In this document: positions 5,442 to 6,288 of the stretch, in pieces
Layout: each line of letters opens with the position of its first letter
Position numbering within the stretch: position 1 is the first letter of the stretch
Assembly: GCA_017307315.1 (NCBI GenBank)
Contig: JAFKFF010000339.1
Coordinates: forward strand, 1 to 6,288
DNA: 6,288 bases
Reading direction: 5' to 3'
From: Alphaproteobacteria bacterium
GTDB taxonomy: Bacteria > Pseudomonadota > Alphaproteobacteria > Micropepsales > Micropepsaceae
The notes under the pieces: generated by a model
The model's input: the letters and a program-made list of their open reading frames with translations, nothing else
Told to the model about the DNA's origin: nothing
Database searches by the model: none
Translations under genes and position numbers: made by a program

Positions 5442-6288
5442 ATGAACCTGAACGAGTTGAACGCGATCGCCAAGAAGATGGTCGCGCCCGGCAAAGGCAT
5501 TCTGGCCGCCGACGAATCCACCGGCACAATCAAGAAGCGCTTCGACAAGATCGGCGTGGAGAATACCGAGGACAATCGCCGCGACTATCGCGAGATGATG
5601 TTCCGCACCGGGGTCGCGATGAAGGATCACATTTCCGGTGTCATCCTGTTCGACGAGACCATCCGCCAGAAGGCCAAGGACGGCACCCCGCTGGTCAAGC
5701 TGATCGAAGCGGCCGGCTCTGTCCCCGGCATCAAGGTCGATGCGGGCGCCAAGCCACTCGCCGGCGCGCCCGGCGAAGTCGTCACCGAAGGCCTGGACGG
5801 GTTGCGCGAGCGTTTCCAGGAATATCACAAGCTGGGGGCGCGCTTCGCCAAATGGCGCGCCGTGATCGACATCACCGCCGACATCCCGACTTACAATTGC
5901 ATCAACGCCAATGCCCAGGCGCTCGCCCGCTATGCCGCGCTGGCCCAGGAAAACGGCATCGTCCCCATCGTGGAGCCGGAAGTGCTGATGGACGGCGACC
6001 ACACCATCGCGCGCTGCGAACAGGTCACCACCTGGGTGCTGAAGGAAGTCTTCCAGCAGCTTTTCTACGCCAATGTGGCGCTGGAAGGCATCGTGCTGAA
6101 GCCCAACATGATCGTGCCGGGCAAGAAATGCGCGAAACAGAATTCCGTCGAAGACGTCGCCCGCGCCACCGTCAGGGTTCTGAAGGATTGCGTGCCGGGC
6201 GCCGTTCCGGGCATCGCCTTCCTGTCGGGCGGCCAGTCGGACGAGGAAGCGACCGCGCATCTGGACGCGATCAACCGCATCGGCAATC
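5442..6288 (+). CDS. fba: Class I fructose-bisphosphate aldolase (runs off the right edge)
   Basis: The visible 282 residues are a class I (Schiff-base, metal-independent) aldolase of the animal/plant-like family. It cleaves or forms fructose-1,6-bisphosphate from dihydroxyacetone phosphate and glyceraldehyde-3-phosphate. Landmarks in order are GKGILAADESTGT with Asp24, GVILFDETIRQKA, GIKVDAGAKPLAG with Lys98, FAKWRAVI with Lys137, NGIVPIVEPEVLMDGDH with Glu178, LEGIVLKPNMIVPG with the Schiff-base Lys220, and IAFLSGGQSDEEAT near the cut. These residues align at a constant offset of nine with rabbit muscle aldolase Asp33, Lys107, Lys146, Glu187 and Lys229, as I remember that sequence. The start follows pgk by 2 bp with a good binding site. 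Roughly 55-80 C-terminal residues should lie beyond the window, including any terminal Tyr. It is unrelated to the zinc-dependent class II enzymes. Confidence 0.95.
   Translation, partial: MNLNELNAIAKKMVAPGKGILAADESTGTIKKRFDKIGVENTEDNRRDYREMMFRTGVAMKDHISGVILFDETIRQKAKDGTPLVKLIEAAGSVPGIKVDAGAKPLAGAPGEVVTEGLDGLRERFQEYHKLGARFAKWRAVIDITADIPTYNCINANAQALARYAALAQENGIVPIVEPEVLMDGDHTIARCEQVTTWVLKEVFQQLFYANVALEGIVLKPNMIVPGKKCAKQNSVEDVARATVRVLKDCVPGAVPGIAFLSGGQSDEEATAHLDAINRIGN

Noticed and set aside
4198..6260. Long leftward open frames (373 and 305 codons) opposite pgk and the aldolase gene
   Set aside because: They are also shadows of strongly supported genes in GC-rich DNA, without motifs or start signals.

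Overview
The window is a high-GC bacterial chromosome segment with the gene order and protein flavour of an alphaproteobacterium. The main signs are a small coiled-coil protein next to zapA, 6S RNA and 5-formyltetrahydrofolate cyclo-ligase, divergent from a tkt-gap-pgk-fba cluster with a class I aldolase. I cannot place it below class level. Almost all of it is housekeeping sequence, and I see no phage, IS, CRISPR, tRNA or rRNA.

The left part (about 1-997) is transcribed leftwards. It runs from a short coiled-coil protein (DUF4164-like), through zapA (a Z-ring associated division protein), to a probable 6S RNA (ssrS) and the first third of 5-formyltetrahydrofolate cyclo-ligase (ygfA/fau), which is cut by the window edge. 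The zapA-ssrS-ygfA order is a well known proteobacterial arrangement. A plausible sigma70-type promoter for 6S RNA lies across the zapA stop codon. The cyclo-ligase reading frame probably begins inside the 3' end of the 6S gene.

A divergent intergenic region of about 180 bp (998-1180) holds the control signals for both directions. These include a perfect 12-bp palindrome and only weak promoter matches.

The right part (1181 to the end) is a rightward central-carbon operon: transketolase, glyceraldehyde-3-phosphate dehydrogenase, phosphoglycerate kinase and class I fructose-bisphosphate aldolase (cut by the edge). The gaps are 66, 32 and 2 bp, with good Shine-Dalgarno sequences before the last three genes and no visible terminator. 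Together these enzymes run lower glycolysis/gluconeogenesis and the sugar-phosphate rearrangements of the pentose phosphate or Calvin cycle. No RuBisCO or phosphoribulokinase is in view, so carbon fixation cannot be claimed.

The most unusual point is in tkt. An in-frame TAA (3128-3130) ends the protein at residue 649, but the next 17 codons continue in frame as a convincing transketolase C-terminus. They reach a second stop (TAG, 3182-3184) embedded in the gap ribosome binding site. This looks like a recent nonsense change, a sequence error or stop readthrough. I found no evidence for a wholly new biological system here.
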